Shown here: one piece after another, positions 21,461-32,606 of the stretch | Position numbering within the stretch: position 1 is the stretch's first letter | How the letters are laid out: every line of letters starts with the position of its first letter | NCBI GenBank assembly: GCA_033816765.1 | Contig: CM066287.1 | Span: 3,472,001-3,536,000, forward strand | Direction: 5' to 3' | Origin: Nothopassalora personata | Taxonomy: Eukaryota; Ascomycota; Dothideomycetes; Mycosphaerellales; Mycosphaerellaceae | Length of the DNA: 64,000 nucleotides | The notes under the pieces: generated by a model | What the model was told of the DNA's origin: nothing | The model's input: only the letters and a program-made list of their open reading frames with translations | Databases searched by the model: none | Translations under genes and position numbers: made by a program

Positions 21461-22039
21461 TCAACCAACATCCTCACCACCAACCGCAACCCAAGCACTC
21501 AGCGGATCCGCCCAGATCTCCCAATGACCGATCCCACCATCTTCATCATACTCACTCAACCTCCAGAGAAATTTCTCATCCCACGCCTTCCCCGTCTCGA
21601 TCGCCTTGAAAGTTCCCTTCCCCTTCACGCTTACAACACCCACACCACCTCCTGTCGACGGCCTCGAAGCGAGTCCAGAGGGCTCAGAGCCATGGTTGTG
21701 CTCACTGACGGTAGCACGGTCGTCCACGACGATACTTCCCTGGCTCGTGAATGTATCAGAAGTGGGCTGGAATTCCAGTGTCTCTGCAAGGAGGGCGAAG
21801 TAGTTTAGACATTCGTCTTTGCCGCTGAAAGTACGTCCGAGGAAGGGAAGACGCTTGGAAGCCCATGCTGGTCCGTGTTCGGTGATCTTAGGCGTCCTGG
21901 TCTTGGTGAAGTGGTCGGAGAGGATCTTGTCCGGTGGGTTGTTTGGAAGGTCTAAGAATGCGTTGCAGAATGCTTGTGCTCGAGCGTGCAGCTGTGAGCG
22001 ACGTGTCTGTGCTGTTTCGTGGTGGGCGTTGACTTGCAT
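21461..22039 (-). CDS. SnoaL/NTF2-like fold protein
   Basis: An intronless 192-residue protein. The start MQVNAHHETAQTRR is followed by a helix-rich segment QLHARAQAFCNAFLDL, then an NTF2-like cone with DHFTKTRTPKITEHGP, LPFLGRTFSGKDECLNYF and the C-terminal strands TFKAIETGKAWDEKFLWRLSEYDE and HWEIWADPLSAW. This is the usual pattern of fungal SnoaL-like proteins. The fold supports small enzymes and binding proteins, so no reaction is assigned. Codon use and GC resemble the neighbours. Confident as a gene, moderately confident of the fold. Confidence 0.78.
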   Translation of the reverse strand: MQVNAHHETAQTRRSQLHARAQAFCNAFLDLPNNPPDKILSDHFTKTRTPKITEHGPAWASKRLPFLGRTFSGKDECLNYFALLAETLEFQPTSDTFTSQGSIVVDDRATVSEHNHGSEPSGLASRPSTGGGVGVVSVKGKGTFKAIETGKAWDEKFLWRLSEYDEDGGIGHWEIWADPLSAWVAVGGEDVG

Positions 22040-22445
22040 GGTCGAGTCGTTGGATCCGTGGTCGATGTTTCTGGATGTCGTTGGTAGGACCAGTCATGCC
22101 TTCCGACTTTGAAGTCAACAGTAAGGTATTTCAGGATGACGTAAGGAGCAATACACCGAAACAGGCCGATCTGCCAATATGTTGTGAACCATGAACGGCC
22201 ATTATCATAGGACAGGACACCAACTGTCGTGAGGCTCACAGACAGTCTGAGGCGGCCAGCGTGGAAAACGACGTGCTGGACAGAGTAACAGGAGACAGGA
22301 GGCACACGGGCATTGTGAAAGGCTACGTTACTGTCAAGCCTAGAACTCCATAGCGTCGATTAGACGCAGCCGCTTGTAGCGTGCATGCCCATAGCCCAGC
22401 AAAAGTAACATCCCTCATACCCGTAATACTGCCTCGATGGGTTGC
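22040..22445. other. Intergenic region, no gene seen
   Basis: About 400 bases holding the promoter of the SnoaL-like gene and the 3' UTR of eL24. No gene or repeat is apparent. Confidence 0.5.
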
Positions 22446-23325
22446 TTAGCGGGTGGTGGCCTTGACCTTTGGTGCGGCACCCTTGGCGGCCTGCTTGCCG
22501 ACAAGACTGTATTCGAGGTTAGTGAATGATTAGTGGCCAGCGTGAATAGGAGCCTTGACATACCGGCCGGTAGCGCCACCCTTGGCCTGGTTGGCAGCGG
22601 TCTTTGCCTTCTCTGCTTTCTTTGCGGATTGAGCGGCAGTGCGCTTCTCCTTGCCCTCCTTGATAGCCTGTGCGCGAGCGGCGTTGCGGGCCTCCGGTCT
22701 CATCGAGCGGCGCTCCTTGATGACATCGAGCGACGCACCAACGATAGCACGCTGCGACTTGATTTGCCTACGGCGGCGCTTGGCGGCTTGCTCCTGAGCG
22801 GACGTCAGCATGCATATTCACAGCATTGCAGAGCAAAATGCCCAGTACTTCGATTGGCTTACCTCGGTGATACCCTTTCTGCGCTGTCTCCTGCAGAGCA
22901 CGGTCCACGCGATGCGGCGGGGGTTCTTGCGCTGGAGGAAGAGCGACTCGGTCTTGCCATTCTGGAAGCGGAAGATCTTGCTGTCGCCACGGACGAAGAG
23001 CTTGCCCTGTTCAGAGTCCCATGTCAGCTTGGCATCCTCCTAAGTTCTCGAGCCGCAAAAAGTGCAGCGAGCGTCTCAAGCTGTATGTGTCCAGCGGGCG
23101 ACATGCGCCGCCTCGATTCTCTGCAATGCGTATCTCTTGCGCCGCAGCTACGACAGACATTGCCGACGTATGCTTCTGGCCATGATAGTCTCCCAGTCCT
23201 CCTCTTCTGTTTGTGCGTTGAACCTGAGGCGGCGTTCGCGAGCGCTTTCATGCGAGGGAGCGGTGGTGGTGTACCTTGCCAGGGTAGATCTTCTGACCAG
23301 AGAAGGTGTCGTCGTAGGTTCTCAT
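22446..23325 (-). CDS. RPL24: 60S ribosomal protein eL24
   Basis: Four exons: 23275-23325, 22863-23006, 22564-22793 and 22446-22506, giving 161 residues. Exon 1 encodes MRTYDDTFSGQKIYPGK, exon 2 GKLFVRGDSKIFRFQNGK and KNPRRIAWTVL, exon 3 the basic AIVGASLDVIKERRSMRPEARNAARAQ helix, and exon 4 the short basic end LVGKQAAKGAA. All joins keep the frame. Intron 1 is 268 nt, several times longer than the others in this window, as often seen near the start of ribosomal protein genes. eL24 binds the 60S subunit at a bridge to the 40S subunit and replaces Rlp24 late in maturation. The start is fixed by the conserved N-terminus. Confidence 0.95.
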
Positions 23326-24261
23326 CTTGGCGACGGTGTGCTGGGTGTGAGTCGCTGTTGTTCCTGGTGGTCTCGCCTTGCTCAGGTATCTCGAGCTTGG
23401 GAAGGAGCGAATTAGTGGTGCTTGCCTATGCCAAGTGCTGACTCAGCCAAACGGCTAGAACCGAAGTCGCGATCTCGACAAGCCACTCGTGAGGATTACT
23501 ATCGCTGCAGCGAGTAGGGAGTACTTGAGGGCTTTGCAGCGGGCCACGCTGCTTCGTTCTACCGCGCTACCAGCTACGACCCTTGTATATCATGACATTG
23601 ATTGCGAGGAGACGGCGCAGACCACGCGCCACCCCTAACGATGAAGGACTCAAAAGGCACATCGGATCACTTAGGCACGATGGCTCATATTATGGGACGT
23701 CGATGTCTGCTTCAAGAGCCAGCCGCAGATCTGCTTCTTGGTGAAAACTCAGACATGTAATTTGAAGTCTCACTAAATTCCACAGCCATCGTACGCCCAT
23801 AACTACCGACGGTGAAGTGGTGTTCCCGGGATCATTGACGCGTATCCGGTCGAGAGGAGATCACGATAACAATGCAGTGGATTTAGGCGGGTGCCCGTCT
23901 GCTGCCATCTTCCATCAACCAGGATTGCCTAACCTCAGCTTCAAAGCCGGCGGCTCCCTAGAAGGAACACTTCTGAGGTGTGAACATGTTACTACCACAT
24001 ACGACAGCCCGTGTTCAATGTGAGCGTTGTTCAGAATTCACGCGTCACGTCGTCGAAGAATATGGCGAGTCAGCAGCTATCCGTCGTGCAGGGTGCCTCG
24101 CGTCCGCCACTCGTGAATAAGACCTATTGCGCAGTGTATCGATGATCAAGCTCGACAGCACGACAACGAATCAGTGATCAAGACTCAGGAGAAAGAGGTT
24201 CCTTTCCGAGAACTTGCATCACGAAGCAGATTGGTGGCCAAAGCACTGCTTGATCCGGGAA
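23326..24261. other. Intergenic region, no gene seen
   Basis: Promoter side of eL24 and the upstream flank of the dead carboxylase gene. If the carboxylase once had the very start of a biotin carboxylase domain, it lay here but is no longer readable. Confidence 0.45.
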
Positions 24262-26114
24262 TTCGGAAGGATGATGTTACATCGATGCCAAACGCTTGGT
24301 TGACATTGCCCTTGCTGTTGGCGCCGATGCTGTCCATCCAGGGTGTGGGTACCTTGCGGACCATGCTTACTTTGCAGACGCCGTTCGATGAGCCGGCCTT
24401 ATATTTGTGGGATCGAGACGACGCACGCAATCCCCAGAAAGGTGCAGAACCTACTTCTCCCGATGTGCTCCAAATTGGCCATTCCTTCCCAACCTCGCCT
24501 GTAGTTGGAAACGCAGCGCCGAGTTGCAAGAAGCTGCTACAACAGTCGGTTATCCCGTGTCTCTCAAGACACCTGCAGGCACGACGCTAGGTGTGGCTCA
24601 CGATGCAGCAGAGCTAGAACAGTTCGTCGAGGAGGTTCGATCCCAGGCAGAATGCTCTCCCAATGATAGTATTTGCAGTATCGAGAAGCATGTCAAGTCT
24701 GCAAAGCATGTCAAGTCTGCAGAGCATGTCAATATGCACATAGTAGGCGATCAGCACGACCACATCCTTTGTTTGGCGGAAACAGACTACGCAATCCGGA
24801 GGGAAACCAAAGTATCATCGAAGAGGCGCCGTGTTCCTGGCTCTCGAATGAAATTCGACACTCAATGAGGGACACTGCTGTCCAGGTCGCCGAGTTCCTG
24901 GAGTTTGAAGGCATCGGTGCGGTCAAGTCCGTCATAGACAACGACACGGGACACTTATACTTCCTCGGGGTCAATGGGGGGTTACAAGCCGAGCACACCG
25001 TAGTGGAAGAAGTGTTGGGGTACGATCTTGTGACATTGTAAATATTCGTTGCTGCCGGAGGTAATATCAACGAGATCCCATTGATAAAGCAAATAATACA
25101 GAGTGGGCATGCCATCCAGTGTCGACTTATTGCTGAGTAAGGTAATCGGCGCCAGTCTGATATCATACATTTTTGGCAGTCTCGCAAGCCTCCGGATTAC
25201 GCCGCATTCCGCACTCGCTGTGAGACTGCTATTATGACAAGATCCAATATATTGCAACAGCCTGGGTCACTCGTCGCGAGTCTGATCGTATGGGCATCCT
25301 CCCGTGTCGAGGCGATCGAGGGTATGACGTGGCTGCTGCGGACGACTGCTTGTATTGGGTCAGGACCAACCAAGAGCTCCTGCAGAGCGCTCTGCTTTGT
25401 GCTGCTTTCTCAGATCGCAGCTACACCTCGAGTCTGCTTGAAGTAGAGAAGCGAATGCTGGCTCAGAATGCCTACGTTATGGGAAGCAACAAGCTGCGAG
25501 ATCTGGTCATGTTAGTGCCATGCCTGTACGAAGTCGGCATGCCTCAACATGGCACTGGAGATAGTGGTTGGAAGAAGGCACTGGAGACCTTGCGATACAA
25601 CTTTCGCAGAGAACATTGCGAACGACAAGTCAGCACTGTCAGAGTCATGAGTGAAGTCGGCAAAGAAGATTCGCTTCAAGCCACGGTCGTGGCCACGATG
25701 GAATACAGCAAGGGCAGTCATTGGGCGAGGAATTTGATAGCATATCCGCTCCGCACCTTTGGGTCATCTGCGAGTCTAGGGACGGATCCGTCTAGTGCAA
25801 ACCCATGGGCCACGATACCAAGTGCAATGTTCAATGCTCTGTCGGCAGCACTTCGCTCTGGCAGCACAGGTTCGTGGCAGCCACATGGCGGAACGGTCTC
25901 CAATTTTCGATTCTCATGTTGCAGCTACGTGAGGAACGCCATGAGGAAGGCGTTGCCGGTGGCATCGTTCGAAGCATGTGTCGATGGCTTGAAGACGGAG
26001 GTCCACGTCGTCCGCGACTTCAGAGAACATTCCTCGGGATCGGCAAGTCTCCAATTGGAACAGGTCAGCAAGACAACCCTTGCCAGACAAATACCATCGT
26101 TGGAGACTATGTGA
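24262..26114 (+). pseudogene. Decayed biotin carboxylase (biotin-dependent carboxylase) gene
   Basis: Pieces of an ATP-grasp biotin carboxylase appear in the right order but in shifting frames. From 24278 comes YIDAKRLVDIALAVGADAVHPG and GYLADHAYFADAV, then a TGA at about 24388. The same frame continues with VGYPVSLKTPAG to AETDYAIRRE. A frameshift near 24800 moves to SIIEEAPC, VAEFLEFEGIGAVKSV and LQAEHTVVEEVLGYDLVTL, with a stop at 25041, then SGHAIQCRLIAE and another stop. A second shift near 25330 leads to a still open frame of unrecognised sequence to 26114. The catalytic loop reads GVNGGLQAEHT where EVN.R.QVEHT is expected, so the key Arg is lost. An 18-bp tandem duplication lies at 24688-24723. 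The first residues of the domain are missing. Most changes are indels rather than RIP transitions. Confidence 0.8.
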
Positions 26115-26500
26115 AGCCTGGCAGAGACTCCTCCGACATCTGGAGAGTGAGCGAGCACCGGATAAGGCAGCGTGAAGTCAACAGGTGACGGTGGAGAAAC
26201 ACTTGTACCGGCAATAGAAGTACCGGCGATGACTACTGTAGGTAGTGGGATCGTGATTGAGTCCAGAGAATAGCTTTACGAAGCGCATATGCTGCTAGGA
26301 CGATTGCCAAGTTGATGCGTCGAGAAAGAACGTTCGCCAAGTGAGGTTGGATGTTTCGATTCGGCGTTAGTAAGCATGAAAAGTGGGGCATAAGTTGTAC
26401 CCCTGAAGTTCATTGTGACACTCGATTTGAGCGACAATCATCACGTACTCATTGGCGACTTCCACCCAAAAAGTACCCGGGATCGCGTCTTCCCCATGAT
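26115..26500. other. Intergenic region upstream of GPI14
   Basis: About 390 bases with no recognisable gene. The frame in front of the GPI14 start is open but carries no family similarity. Confidence 0.5.
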
Positions 26501-27870
26501 ATGGCCCGATCTCGAGGCCTCTGGTGGCCGCCCATCATCTTTCCCAGCGCGATTCTATTCCGCCTTGCCCTTCTGTTCTATGGCCGATACCAGGACTCTC
26601 ACAGCGCGATGAAGTATACCGACATCGACTATTTGGTCTTTACCGATGCTGCTCGTTACGTTACACATGGAAGATCACCCTACGATCGCGCAACGTACAG
26701 ATACACTCCGCTTCTAGCATGGATACTGCTTCCCACGTCTTGGGGTGGCCTGTGGTTTGACTTTGGCAAGGCATTGTTCGCAGCTGGCGATGTCGTCGCA
26801 GGCTGGCTGATCCTACGGACTCTGAGATCAGATGGAATGCCGATGGAACGTGCGCTGAAGTTCGCTAGCATCTGGCTACTGAACCCGATGGTGGCAAACA
26901 TTAGCACGCGAGGAAGCTCCGAAGGACTCCTTGCCGTGCTAGTAGTTGCACTCTTATGGGCGATAAAGGAGAGACGTATCATTTTGGGTGGCTGTTTGTT
27001 GGGACTTGGAGTCCACTTCAAGATCTACCCCTTCATCTATGCTTTCAGTATCGCCTGGTATCTCGATGGCAGTGGAGGCGTGTTGCATTCCCAAGAGCGT
27101 TCAGTGGCTCCAAGCGTGTTGAACTTGGTCACTCGAGACCGAGTTAGCTTAGCTGTATCAAGCTTGATCACGTTCATGGGTCTCAATGCCATCATGTACA
27201 ACCAGTGAGTTCATGATCGAGTCCAGACATGCACCCCACTGATGTCTGCAGATATGGCCATCCATTCCTGGAACACAGCTATACGTACCACCTTACGCGA
27301 ATTGACCACAGGCACAATTTCTCAGCCTATAATACGATGCTGCACCTGAGCTCGCTGGCTGGTCTTGAGCACGGCTTCCGTGCAGAGTCTTTAGCATTCT
27401 TGCCACAGCTTCTGCTTGCAGTCGTCGTCGTGCCGTTAGCACTGGCTAAGCAGGATCTTGCAACTACGATGTTGGCGCAGACTTTTGCCTTTGTCACGTT
27501 CAACAAAGTGTGCACTAGCCAGGTATGTTTCACTACTTCGCGGAATGGAGCTAGCTGATTGTCCGAATAGTACTTTCTATGGTACATGGTCTTCCTGCCG
27601 TTCTATCTGCCGCAGTCATCTCTCTGCAGACAGCCTAGAGCCGGCTTGTTCGCAGTCGCCCTCTGGGTCCTCGGTCAAGCTGTCTGGCTGCAGCAGGGAT
27701 ATCAACTGGAATTCCTCGGGCACTCTGTATTTGCGCCAGGTCTGTGGGTGGCAAGCACAGTCTTCTTCCTGATCAATTGCTGGATTCTTGCCATCGTCGT
27801 AAGAGACGTTAGGCTTCGGTCTGGAGCAGGCGCTTCCGTGGACGACATGGATTCGAAGAAGGCACGCTGA
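26501..27870 (+). CDS. GPI14: GPI mannosyltransferase 1 (PIG-M/Gpi14)
   Basis: Three exons: 26501-27204, 27252-27522 and 27571-27870, giving 424 residues. The ATG at 26501 starts MARSRGLWWPPIIF, directly before the first membrane span. The first lumenal loop contains the DXD motif in MKYTDIDYLVFTDAARYV, which is needed for dolichol-phosphate-mannose use, then SPYDRATYRYTPLLAW. Later family motifs are WLLNPMVANISTRGSSE, GLGVHFKIYPFIYA, YGHPFLEHSYTYHLTRIDHRHNFS (split from exon 1 by a 47-nt intron) and QYFLWYMVFLPF across intron 2. The protein is polytopic in the ER membrane and adds the first mannose to the GPI anchor precursor. It converges on CCC1, with stops only 29 bp apart. Confidence 0.95.
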
Positions 27871-27899
27871 AGTGTTGGTCGCTCAGCAGCATGCTCTCT

Positions 27900-28898
27900 T
27901 CAACCTCCTATGGCCTTGACGCAACCCATAGCCGCGCCTGCAGCCAGTCCGCCGAGCACCAGCATCTGGACAGCGTTCTGGAAGCAAACTAAACGACTGC
28001 ACTCCCCAACAAGAGCCGTCTTCGCCCAGCCGAACGTAAAGAGCGCGATCGCCATGACCAGAACACTGCAGTATAGTGCTTCCCGAACTCTCGAGAAGAA
28101 GAGATACGGCAGTAATGGTACAAGTCCGCCAAAGAAATAGCCAAGTGCGATGGTCAGGCCGGAAATGTATGCCCTTGCAGGCGTGAAGTCGGCCTCAGCG
28201 AGCTGGTGATGGAACCGCATGAGGAAGTCGACGAATTTTTCAGGTCGAGCAGATAGTCCGTGGGTCATGTGGTCGAGCGTGTCGACGGAGAAATTGTACT
28301 GGCTGAAAATCGACCGTAGCATATCACATGCTCTGGCTTCATCATTCGCGACGCACTCCTTGGTCTCCTGTAACGCCGCACAGTAGCCATCGGCTTCACC
28401 TTTCGCTCCCTAAGCAAGAGACTTCGTCAGTTGAGCCCTGTATTCACGAGAGACTTATCGTCCTCGCCTCCACATTTCAAACGTACCAGGTACCCGCCTA
28501 GGCCCATTGAGATGGCTCCAGCAATCAGTTCTGCGAATCTAAATGATCTGTCAGCACCAGAACGACCGTCACCAAGCACTTCGAACGCACCCTGCATATA
28601 TAACCACTCGAGTCGAGCCGATCGCCGAGAGACCTGCCGTCAATGCGAAAGGCACGGTCAAGCCATCCGAGAGACCTATTGTGGCGTCCGAGATGATTCT
28701 GGGATTGACGCGGCAGCGGAACAACGAGCCTCCTCGCGGGTGCAGGGCCTTGTCGTGGTAGGTGCGGTTACTTGATCCAGAGTCGACAGAGGACTGTCGT
28801 TCTTCTTGCTGTTCCACATCCAGCAGGCGTTGGCGCTCGCCGGTGTGGGTCGCCTTCTTATGTGGCCAGATGATCGACTTGAGGTACACAAGAGCCAT
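27900..28898 (-). CDS. CCC1: Vacuolar iron/manganese transporter, Ccc1/VIT1 family
   Basis: Three exons: 28591-28898, 28487-28538 and 27900-28409, giving 289 residues. Intron 1 must use the CATTTAG acceptor at 28539, not the nearer GCAG, because only this restores YAGFAELIAGAISMGLGGYL across the join. The VIT1 domain shows NPRIISDATIGLSDGLTVPFALTAGLS (first membrane helix with the conserved acidic residue), the Glu/Met-rich cytosolic segment AKGEADGYCAALQETKE, and three further spans ending in GGLAAGAAMGCVKAIGG. Family members move Fe2+ or Mn2+ into the vacuole in exchange for protons. The start MALVYLKSIIW is preferred over an upstream Met that lies in low-quality sequence. Confidence 0.92.
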
Positions 28899-29381
28899 TG
28901 TCGTTGTCTTGTGAGGTATCTGTTTGTATTGTAAGATGGTCGACCTGTAGGTCTGCACCTGCCTTACATCCCTGCAGCGCCTGACCAATCAGGGTATTCC
29001 CGATTACCAGAACTCCATATTTGTTCTTACTTTCACGCATTGGTCTGCACATCATCGCGTACATTTTCTGAGGCTCATTACACTGTCCTGCTAATAATAT
29101 CTACTCTTGTATGATGATCATGCACATAATAGCTGCTTCTTGCCTTGTGCAAGCTCTGTATTCAAGCAGCACTCCAATACGAGGCACATCTGAATGAAGT
29201 ACGGGTCACATCAGCTACCGGCATCATACTGGCAAATAGCTTGCTCTATCTTGTATACTCGTGCTAATGAAGCGACCTTTGAATTCGTGACGACTCTGCA
29301 GAGCCGGTCGTACCTGCGTATGCTTGCGATATGCTCTAAGCGCCAGTCGTCGGCACCAATTGAGACCGTCCCGTACAGAAT
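28899..29381. other. Intergenic region, no gene seen
   Basis: About 480 bases between CCC1 and the dead acid phosphatase gene. Base use becomes more AT-rich here, but no CpA depletion is obvious. No gene found. Confidence 0.5.
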
Positions 29382-30058
29382 CTAATTGGCGGCAGTGTTA
29401 AATTCGTAGCCCTTCGGCGGGTGCTGGCCGTCGGGAATGGCCACTCCGTCGTTGTAGTACATCTGGGACGAATTCTGACTGGAGTCGTACGATGTTTGGT
29501 ACAACGGTTCGTCCAGTATTAGGCGAAACAGCTTGTGCGTTCGGGTCGGATACGGCGCAGAGCTGAAGCCAGTGTTGAAAGCCGCGCGCTGAACTGCTTT
29601 TTACAGTGTCGCATGCATGGTAGGTTTTGCCCGGCTGATCTGCGACAAGCCTGAATACGTTGGCACCCACATCCTAACGGCCAAGCGTACGCAAATACCA
29701 CTTCGCTTTGACAGTGCTGATGTCGGAGTAGTGGTTGTAGTGCTGTTTGTCTGTGGCCCCTTGAAGACTTGCTGGAACGGCACCTCCAAGTAGGATTGAA
29801 AAGACGGGGTTGCCGATGTTGTAGCTGCAAAGGAGGTCAGTGATAATCAATTGCCATCATATAGATGCGAGCTGGCGTATGATTCTCATCGGATATAAGC
29901 GGGATAAGTGTTCGGTGCATGAAATACTCATTCGAAAGTAGTGGCTGCAGAAAGTTCTTCGACCGAGTACCAGCGGTGGTTACGGACGTGTCGCGGCCAT
30001 CACTCGTCATGTTTGGTGCAATGAAGCTCCACTGAGGCTGATCTACCCTATTGTTTCA
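29382..30058 (-). pseudogene. Truncated, RIP-touched acid phosphatase (phosphoesterase family) gene
   Basis: The minus strand retains the C-terminal half of a fungal secreted phosphoesterase. In order one reads PQWSFIAPNMTSDGRDTSV, TRSKNFLQPLLSNEYFM and DENHTPA, an intron ending CTTTGCAG near 29828, then YNIGNPVFSILLGGAVPASL, HYSDISTVKAKW, a TAG at 29674-29676 where the family has Trp in GRWDVGANVF, and DVGANVFRLVADQPGK. After a frame change near 29470 comes MYYNDGVAIPDGQHPPKGYEF. The 5' half, with the metal-binding start of the domain, is missing: similarity stops at about 30058 beside a short direct repeat. The TAG is a TGG-to-TAG transition of CpA type on the opposite strand. Family identity is clear from motif order; the gene cannot make a full enzyme. 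Confidence 0.8.
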
Positions 30059-30402
30059 ATCTGGAAGCTTGTACTCGTCAAATATCTTTCATACAATATC
30101 AGATGCCGTCTTCCCGTGTTGAGATGACCACTGGCAGTGGCCTGCTGACTGCTTCGCGACACGAGGTGTCTGTTGCAGTGCCAAAAGCCTGGCGAGATGC
30201 CTATTCTGCAATTAGCACATGTGGCCAGGATGTGTTGTGAATCAGGTGACCAAGGTCCATGTTAGTTAGGACTTGGCACACACACACTATATCACACTGT
30301 TTTCTGTAGCTAGATAGTCTCACACCTTGTAGCAATTCATGAGGGTTACTAATCCACCCTATCGTTTTAATCTAGAAGCTTGTACTCGTTAAATACCTAT
30401 TT
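30046..30402. repeat. Direct repeat of about 47 bp at the euchromatin/transposon border
   Basis: The stretch at about 30047-30093 (with AGCTTGTACTCGTCAAATA) recurs at about 30356-30402 (with AGCTTGTACTCGTTAAATA). Differences are transitions, mainly CA to TA or TGG to TAG in the right copy. Between them lie about 260 bases without coding features. The second copy ends just before the Copia A target site. These may be remnants of a solo LTR pair or a local duplication. Confidence 0.55.
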
Positions 30403-30417
30403 ATAACAGGTTATAAG

Positions 30418-30614
30418 TGTCACGATCCAAGCGTGCACCGGCGCTGCAGCCCAATCAAACCTGAGGCAGCAGCCGCCAAGAATCAGGTGACATTGATTAG
30501 TCACCTACAGCCTTTTCATAAGTAGCCCCTTTAATTCTAGCTTAGACACATGCAATCTACTATCTACTTTTAAATAAGCCCATTTCATGACTTCTAACCA
30601 CTTGTAACGTAATA
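30418..30614 (+). repeat. 5' LTR of Copia A
   Basis: Begins TGTCACGATCC. It is much less mutated than its partner: where this copy has CAGCCCAATCAAACC, the other has TAGCCTAATTAAACC. In a few places the reverse holds, so both copies were mutated independently. About 10 bases of the 3' LTR near its end are absent here. Confidence 0.75.
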
Positions 30615-30639
30615 GTTATAAGCCCGACAGGCGCTCACT

Positions 30640-32409
30640 AACGTTCGCTGCATAAAACGAAGCCCTAGAGCAGATTTTGCATCGTTATTAAAAACCAGTG
30701 GGATCTATTATTATCCTATTAATAACTATTGTACAGTAGTGCAGTGACCCTAGTGGACCTATAGGAACTTTCATTAGGCCTATTAACACCGTCATAGCGA
30801 CTACCGAGACACCCGGTAGTACCGGTACTTTGCCGCACGCTACTATCGTTCTTAAGAGTCATAACTAATAGGATAAGTTTAACCGTTAGTTAGAGCTCTA
30901 CGCTAAGTCTCTAAATATCTAGAAGTATGTGGATCCGAACGACACTACCGCCGAGCTAATAGAGCCGGTGTACTTAACGTTCGAGCAAATCCAATTAGTA
31001 TACACTACTAAAGACGCTACGGCTAAAGACAAGGAGCTTATTAAGCTCCGCTAGTTAGACGCCGACCGTAGGTAGCGGATGTATAATATCTTTACATTCG
31101 TAAGGTCTAAATTAGTTACCTACCTAATTAGGACTACTATAGAGCTAGGCTAGGAGCTAATGCATAGTAAACGCACCCTTAGAGGTAAGGTCTAGGCTCT
31201 AAAGGATTAGTACGGACTAAATGACATGTTACGTAAGCGATAGCTTATACTAGAGCTAAATAGGCTTTAGAAGAGCTAGGCTCAAAGGGTCGACGACTAG
31301 TGTTTAGACTAGCTAGTACTATAGACTAAGATGCTAGATTATAACTATACCGAGTACGGAGACCTACTACGACACTTCCTACTTACGATATAGTAGAAAA
31401 CTCCTACCTATAGAGCATTACTATATAACGAGTAGAAGCGTAATAAGCTCTCTCTTAGTAAACTTACTAAGCGATACCTCGAATGGATACGCGATACTAC
31501 CCTAGTTACTAATAGCGGTCGATTAGTCTTTATAACCTTCGTAGGCGAGCTATTAGCCGAACACAATCCTCTAGAAGTCCTACCGACCCTAGCACCTATA
31601 GTAGGTATAGGGGGTAGGAACAATAATAACACGCGTAGCCGTAGCCGCGGCGATAAGAGCCGTAACCGTAGCAATAAGGACAATAAGAGCAGTAATAAGC
31701 TAAGCGGCTACTAGAACATTACCGGCGAGCCTAAGGAGAGTTGTTATAAGAACCTCTATTTATGCGATGTAGTTAACCCTAAGAAGCGTCTATTAAAGGA
31801 TTAGCGCTCTAAGTAGTAGAAGAAGTGCTAGAAGCACTTTATTAATTACTGCTTAGGCGATAATAGTAAACGCTTACTAGGCGTATTGAACCGTAATAGG
31901 CGCACGGATAAGGAACGAGATAAGGTAATTGCTAAGGGCAAGGCCGCACCGTACGGCTTTACTAGTCTCACTGTCCTTTTGAGCTCGATAAGCTAATTAA
32001 GCTTCAACTTTAGGGATTGCTAGGTATACGATAACTGCTCGGACACCTATGTTATCAATTACTATAACTAGTAGGGCGTAGAATTTATTGTAGAGCGCCT
32101 AACTACATTATTAATCTAAGCCGGAACCACGACATTCCCTATTGCCGTATTAGGCAAGGTTCGTATAAAGATAGAGGGGATACCATTCACCCTATTAGAT
32201 GTAGCCTATTGCCTAGGCTTTTATATAAACGTTATCTCCTACTTACGTATAGAGACGGCTAGACTTTAGTAGTACGGACGCACTAATTTAGTCTATTATA
32301 ATAATAAGAAATTGATAGACCTATACCGCCCTACTAGCACAATTCTCTTCTTTAAGGTAGTTACACCGCCTTAGTTAGAGATGGTCTATAAATGGCTATC
32401 GAGTAATAA
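30640..32409 (+). pseudogene. Copia A gag and protease remnants
   Basis: Reading through TAG/TAA codons gives a gag-like helical region (about 30900-31700), a basic Asn/Arg/Ser stretch near 31610-31690, and around 32030 a protease-type core, DNCSDTYVINYYN, followed by TTTFPIAVLGKVRIKIEGIPF and LLDVAYCLGFYINVISY. The latter is typical of the region before the integrase in fungal copia polyproteins. The reading frame is cut at the AATAA target site of the chromovirus and resumes at 46405. Confidence 0.72.
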
Positions 32410-32606
32410 TGTTAAGGGGATGTCGTAATGTATAGCACGCCCACGACCTGCTAGTCGTAGATAAACTAATTCTTGCCTCTTGTTCAAGACGCATCGCGCG
32501 TCGCAAGGTGTACTTATGCGTGTCACGTGCGGCTTAGTAGCCAGTCGCGACCGCATGTTACATGTAAGGCCACATGTAGGGGTTAGCTACTAGGCTGCCC
32601 CTTATA
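32410..32606 (-). repeat. 3' LTR of the degraded chromovirus
   Basis: Starts TGTTAAGGGGATGTCG and ends CCCCTTATA, the last CA having become TA. Reads opposite to its coding direction, so it is the 3' LTR. Confidence 0.88.

Noticed and set aside
23007..23274. snoRNA in the long first intron of eL24
   Set aside because: The intron is long enough and a CTGA lies near its end, but no matching C box or H/ACA layout could be found.
30615..30629. Alternative Copia A LTR end at GACA (30629)
   Set aside because: It would give neat TGTC/GACA ends, but the 3' copy lacks the CA and no target duplication fits, whereas ATAAG fits the shorter end; left as an uncertainty.
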